Assembly: GCA_937874815.1 (NCBI GenBank)
Contig: CALNBW010000276.1
Span: 1-9,715, forward strand
From: an uncultured Bacillota bacterium
GTDB lineage: Bacteria; Bacillota; UBA994; UBA5500
Length of the DNA stretch: 9,715 nt
Direction of reading: 5' to 3'
Made by a program: the position numbers and the translations under genes. The notes beneath the pieces were generated by a model. That model had not been told where the DNA came from. It saw nothing but the letters and a program-made list of their open reading frames with translations, and did not search any database. Positions 7,501 through 9,715 of this stretch are shown here, piece by piece; positions within the stretch are counted from its first letter, which is position 1; every line of letters starts with the position of its first letter.

Positions 7501-8318
7501 TAACCATGCGCACTTTCCATACAGGCGGCGTTGCTGGTGGAGATGACATTACTCAGGGTCTCCCGCGTGTGGAAGAGTTGTTTGAAGCGCGTAAGCCGAA
7601 AGGCCAAGCCGTAATCAGCGAGGTTGCCGGTGTAGTCAGCATAGAGGAAGATAAGGGGCTGCGCGCAGTACACGTGCAAACAGAAGAGGGCGAAACAAAA
7701 AGCTACTCTATCCCTTACGGTGCACGCCTGCGCGTTAGAGACGGCCAAGCCATTGAGGCTGGCGACGAATTAACGCAAGGCCCGGTTAATCCGCATGAAT
7801 TGCTCATGGTGCGTGGCATGCGCGGAGTGCAAACTTATCTGCTGCAAGAGGTACAAAAGGTTTACCGCATGCAGGGCGTGGAAATCAACGACAAACACAT
7901 TGAGGTCATCGTGCGTCAAATGATGCGCAAAGTGCGCGTTGACGAAATGGGTGATACCAGTCTGCTAGCAGGCGGCCTGGTGGATGTGTTTGAATTTGAA
8001 GAGGAAAACGCCGCGGTGATGGAGCAAGGCGGGGAACCAGCTGTGGCTCGCCCAGTCTTGCTGGGCATCACCAAGGCCTCGCTTGCTACTGATTCCTTCT
8101 TATCAGCGGCTTCTTTCCAAGAGACAACGCGAGTCCTAACTGATGCGGCCATCAAGGGCAAAGAAGATCCTTTGCTCGGGTTGAAAGAGAACGTCATTAT
8201 CGGCAAACTTATTCCTGCAGGCACAGGCATGAATGATTATCAACAAGTTGCTTTGTCAGTTGCTAGTCGCCAGGAAGATTCTGTTGACAGTGATGCAACT
8301 GCCAACTATAATGTTTAA
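4590..8318 (+). CDS. rpoC: RNA polymerase beta-prime subunit
   Basis: Beta-prime subunit of the core polymerase; it holds the catalytic magnesium ion and much of the DNA clamp. It has 1242 residues and starts with TTG. Visible in order are: zinc site 1 (Cys60, Cys62, Cys75, Cys78); the [20 protein letters not shown] clamp segment; the [20 protein letters not shown] region; the catalytic NADFDGD at 447-453 with Asp449, 451 and 453; the second zinc site (Cys788, Cys929, Cys936, Cys939); the trigger loop with Met973, Arg974 and His977; and the [20 protein letters not shown] C-terminal region. The E. coli-type trigger-loop insertion is absent. Cys788 and Cys929 are 141 residues apart, against about 74 in Bacillus and E. 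coli, because of an inserted module at about 862-920. The L7Ae-like gene begins 35 nt downstream. Confidence 0.98.
   Translation: [1242 protein letters not shown]
7173..7349 (+). other. Inserted barrel-like module in beta-prime
   Basis: This encodes residues 862-920, inserted between [11 protein letters not shown] and VKIRSVLTC. In Bacillus the equivalent segments are contiguous, as an ITEDIADQI-like helix followed by AGIEEVTIRS. The inserted part [11 protein letters not shown] to [15 protein letters not shown] (869-916) resembles residues 1014-1064 of the same protein ([11 protein letters not shown] to [15 protein letters not shown]). Shared positions include the opening GVV-x-I, a Tyr before the middle strand, V-x-DG, and G-x-x-LT-x-G at the end. 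The similarity suggests an internal duplication of a sandwich-barrel module. Confidence 0.6.
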
Positions 8319-8341
8319 GTGTGCCTGAGTTTATCTGCTAT

Positions 8342-8346
8342 GGAGG
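8342..8346 (+). promoter_or_regulatory. Ribosome binding site of the L7Ae-like gene
   Basis: GGAGG lies 7 nt before the TTG at 8354. This favours the TTG over the in-frame GTG at 8321, which follows the rpoC stop by 2 nt and has no comparable site in front of it. Confidence 0.7.
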
Positions 8347-8353
8347 GAGCCAA

Positions 8354-8611
8354 TTGTCTGCAGCGTTAACACGTTTAGAGTCCGCCTCAGGCAGGGTGGT
8401 TGGCCTTAAGCAAACTATGAAGGCGGTACAGCGCGGCCAGGTGGAAATGGTCTTTCTGGCCGAAGACGCAGAACCGCATGTGCTACGAGATTTACAGCAG
8501 CTCTGTGAAGAACTGGCCATACCTATTGAATGGGTAGCTAGCATGCGCGAGTTAGGAAAAGCGGCTGGCATTCAGGTTAGTTCTGCATCAGTAGCATTAT
8601 TACGCGTGTAA
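8354..8611 (+). CDS. L7Ae/L30e-family RNA-binding protein (YbxF-like)
   Basis: This is a small protein of the L7Ae/L30e/S12e/Gadd45 fold. Its Bacillus relative YbxF (RplGB) occupies the same place between rpoC and rpsL and binds kink-turn RNA. With the TTG start the product is 85 residues, close to the 82 of YbxF. The segment VVGLKQTMKAVQRGQVEMVFLAEDA, shown here in parts as GLKQTMKAVQRG and VFLAEDAEP, matches the family RNA-binding loop and first strands. The C-terminal MRELGKAAGIQV is the other family signature. An upstream GTG (8321) would add 11 residues that do not resemble the family. Its physiological RNA target is not evident. The position in the operon suggests a ribosome-associated role. 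Confidence 0.9.
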   Translation: MSAALTRLESASGRVVGLKQTMKAVQRGQVEMVFLAEDAEPHVLRDLQQLCEELAIPIEWVASMRELGKAAGIQVSSASVALLRV

Positions 8612-8616
8612 GATGA

Positions 8617-8644
8617 GCTGCCCCTGCGCTTTAGCAGGGGCAGC
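8617..8644 (+). terminator. Strong GC hairpin between the L7Ae-like gene and rpsL
   Basis: GCTGCCCCTGC (8617-8627) pairs perfectly with GCAGGGGCAGC (8634-8644) over a 6-nt loop, an 11-bp stem. No clean T tract follows: the next bases are CAATTGCAATTTTACT, which include the 10-base palindrome AATTGCAATT (8646-8655). The hairpin is therefore either a partial terminator that reduces expression of the following genes, or a stabiliser or processing site separating the rpoBC and str parts of the transcript. The stem is certain; its role is not. Confidence 0.55.
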
Positions 8645-8662
8645 CAATTGCAATTTTACTTC

Positions 8663-8677
8663 AGGAGGAAGGAGGTG
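8663..8677 (+). promoter_or_regulatory. Tandem ribosome binding site of rpsL
   Basis: AGGAGG (8663-8668) is directly followed by AAGGAGGTG (8669-8677), a nearly full anti-16S match ending 5 nt before the ATG at 8683. Two overlapping-strength sites in a row suggest very efficient initiation, as expected for a ribosomal protein gene. The nearer site is the best placed. Confidence 0.75.
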
Positions 8678-8682
8678 CTTGC

Positions 8683-9063
8683 ATGCCAACGATCAACCAG
8701 TTAATCCGTGGGGGCCGCAATAAGGTGGAATACAAATCCAAGGCTCCTTCCTTGCACAATTGTCCACAAAGAAGAGGTGTCTGCGTTAGGGTTACAACCT
8801 TGAGTCCTAAAAAGCCAAACTCTGCTATTCGTAAAATTGCCAGGGTGCGCTTGACTAATGGAGAAGAGGTTACAGCCTATATCCCAGGCGAAGGTCATAA
8901 CCTACAGGAGCACTCCGTTGTCTTAGTACGGGGTGGCCGTGTTAGAGACTTACCTGGCGTTCGCTACCATGTTGTACGCGGTACGCTTGATGCCGGTGGT
9001 GTACAAAGCCGTCAGCAGAGTCGTTCCAAGTATGGTGCTAAGCGTGCCAAGGCTAAGAAATAA
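8683..9063 (+). CDS. rpsL: 30S ribosomal protein S12
   Basis: S12 sits in the decoding centre of the small subunit and helps set accuracy. It has 126 residues, close to the 124 of E. coli. The family hallmarks PKKPNSAIRKIARVRLTNG, GEGHNLQEHS and DLPGVRYHVVRG are present, as are the paired Cys27 and Cys34. The Bacillus insertion of about 13 residues before PQKRGVC is missing, which argues against a member of the Bacilli. Lys43, a streptomycin-contact residue, is retained. Position 88 is Arg (codon AGA at 8944-8946) in GGRVRDLPG, where Lys is usual. Asp89, the residue methylthiolated in some bacteria, is kept. rpsG follows after 47 nt. Confidence 0.98.
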   Translation: MPTINQLIRGGRNKVEYKSKAPSLHNCPQRRGVCVRVTTLSPKKPNSAIRKIARVRLTNGEEVTAYIPGEGHNLQEHSVVLVRGGRVRDLPGVRYHVVRGTLDAGGVQSRQQSRSKYGAKRAKAKK

Positions 9064-9110
9064 TTGACTAGTTTAAGGCAGTCTAACTCTTATAGATAGG
9101 AGGGAATGGG

Positions 9111-9581
9111 ATGCCCAGAAAAGGTCCGGTACCAAAGAGAGACGTATTACCAGATCCGATTTACGGAAGCAAATTAGTGACTCGCTTCATTAACAAGCTG
9201 ATGACGGATGGTAAGCGTGGTACGGCTGAGCGTATTTTCTATGGGGCGATGGATCTGGTGCAAGAACGCACCGGTAAAGAGCCGAAGGAAGTATTTGAAG
9301 CAGCGCTTAAGAACGTGTCTCCTTTGTTAGAGGTTAAGGCCCGCCGTGTTGGTGGCGCTACTTATCAAGTGCCGATGGAGGTCTCCCCTGATCGTCAACA
9401 GATGCTAGCGATTCGGTGGGTAGTGCAATATTCCCGCGCTCGTGGCGAAAAGACGATGATTGAGCGTCTGGCTGGCGAGCTAAGCGATGCTGCTCAGGGA
9501 GTAGGCAACTCCATGAAGAAGCGCGAAGATACCCATAAGATGGCTGAGGCCAATAAGGCTTTCGCCCATTACCGCTGGTAA
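9111..9581 (+). CDS. rpsG: 30S ribosomal protein S7
   Basis: S7 nucleates assembly of the head of the small subunit by binding the 3' domain of 16S rRNA, and contributes to the exit site. It has the usual 156 residues and matches Firmicutes S7 from MPRKGPVPKRDVLPDPIYGS to the end, KKREDTHKMAEANKAFAHYRW, with the VKARRVGGATYQVPMEV beta-hairpin segment between. The ATG at 9111 is preceded by AGGAGG (9098-9103) with 7 nt spacing. In E. coli S7 represses its own operon by binding the rpsL-rpsG gap. The 47-nt gap here shows no strong structure supporting the same control. fusA begins 39 nt downstream. Confidence 0.98.
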   Translation: MPRKGPVPKRDVLPDPIYGSKLVTRFINKLMTDGKRGTAERIFYGAMDLVQERTGKEPKEVFEAALKNVSPLLEVKARRVGGATYQVPMEVSPDRQQMLAIRWVVQYSRARGEKTMIERLAGELSDAAQGVGNSMKKREDTHKMAEANKAFAHYRW

Positions 9582-9620
9582 ATACTCAGCTGGCAAGCAA
9601 CGTAAGAGAGGAGGGGTATT

Positions 9621-9715
9621 ATGCCTATTAATTTCGCACTAGACAAGATAAGAAACATTGGAGTCATGGCCCATATCGATGCTGGAAAAACGACCACTAC
9701 CGAACGCATCTTGTT
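9621..9715 (+). CDS. fusA: Elongation factor G, N-terminal fragment (cut by window end)
   Basis: Only 31 full codons are present before the window ends. They encode MPINFALDKIRNIGVMAHID followed by AGKTTTTERIL, the start of the EF-G GTPase domain. The P-loop (G1 motif) AHIDAGKTTT, with Lys23 as the phosphate-binding lysine, is complete. EF-G drives translocation of mRNA and tRNAs using GTP. A strong ribosome binding site (AGGAGG at 9609-9614, 6 nt spacing) precedes the ATG. Position after rpsL-rpsG is the classical str operon order. The P-loop alone cannot separate EF-G from other translational GTPases, but context makes fusA by far the best call. Confidence 0.93.
   Translation, partial: MPINFALDKIRNIGVMAHIDAGKTTTTERIL

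Noticed and set aside
8612..8660. Kink-turn bound by the L7Ae-like protein
   Set aside because: The hairpin is a perfect stem without the 3-nt bulge and tandem G-A pairs that define a kink-turn.
9064..9096. Internal promoter before rpsG (TTGACT and TATAGA)
   Set aside because: The spacing is 21 bases, too long for a normal SigA promoter, and the gene sits in a tight operon.
1..9715. A novel defence, mobile or accessory system
   Set aside because: Every gene is a conserved housekeeping gene in its standard order; novelty is limited to lineage-specific polymerase modules and leader structure.

Overview
This window is a ribosome and RNA polymerase housekeeping block, all on the + strand: a non-coding upstream region, rpoB, rpoC, a small L7Ae-family gene, rpsL, rpsG and the first 31 codons of fusA. 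The gene order, the Firmicutes-type protein sequences, the strong AGGAGG-type ribosome binding sites and the TTG starts point to a Bacillota (Firmicutes) bacterium. It is probably not a member of the Bacilli. S12 lacks the roughly 13-residue insertion that I recall in Bacillus S12, and both large polymerase subunits are longer than their Bacillus counterparts. A clostridial or Negativicutes-like lineage is my best guess, but I cannot place it more closely from the sequence alone.

Positions 1-476 hold no convincing gene. The first 240 bases contain several short inverted repeats. A near-consensus SigA promoter (TTGACG, 17 bases, TAATAT with an extended -10 TG) lies at 244-272. It is followed by a leader of about 200 nt with two hairpins, an alternative long pairing between them, and a terminator-like hairpin with two T6 tracts at 397-428, about 50 nt before the rpoB start. 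This looks like an rpoBC-specific promoter with a possible attenuator.

Positions 477-8318 encode the beta and beta-prime subunits of RNA polymerase. All catalytic signatures are intact: NADFDGD in beta-prime, both zinc sites, the trigger-loop MRTFH, and the beta GDKMAGRHGNKG lysines. The rifampicin region has the sensitive-type residues. The unusual features are an enlarged insert in beta with two similar motifs, a charge-segregated beta C-terminal tail of about 159 residues, and an extra barrel-like module of about 59 residues inside the second zinc region of beta-prime. That module resembles a segment further along in the same protein.

Positions 8354-9715 carry the L7Ae-like RNA-binding protein, a strong GC hairpin, then S12, S7 and EF-G, each with a strong ribosome binding site and short spacers. 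S12 has Arg at position 88, where Lys is usual; Lys-to-Arg at this site is a known streptomycin-resistance change in other bacteria. Together the genes make the transcription core and part of the small-subunit decoding and translocation machinery, which are commonly co-expressed in Firmicutes. I see no mobile element, CRISPR array, RNA gene or novel accessory system.
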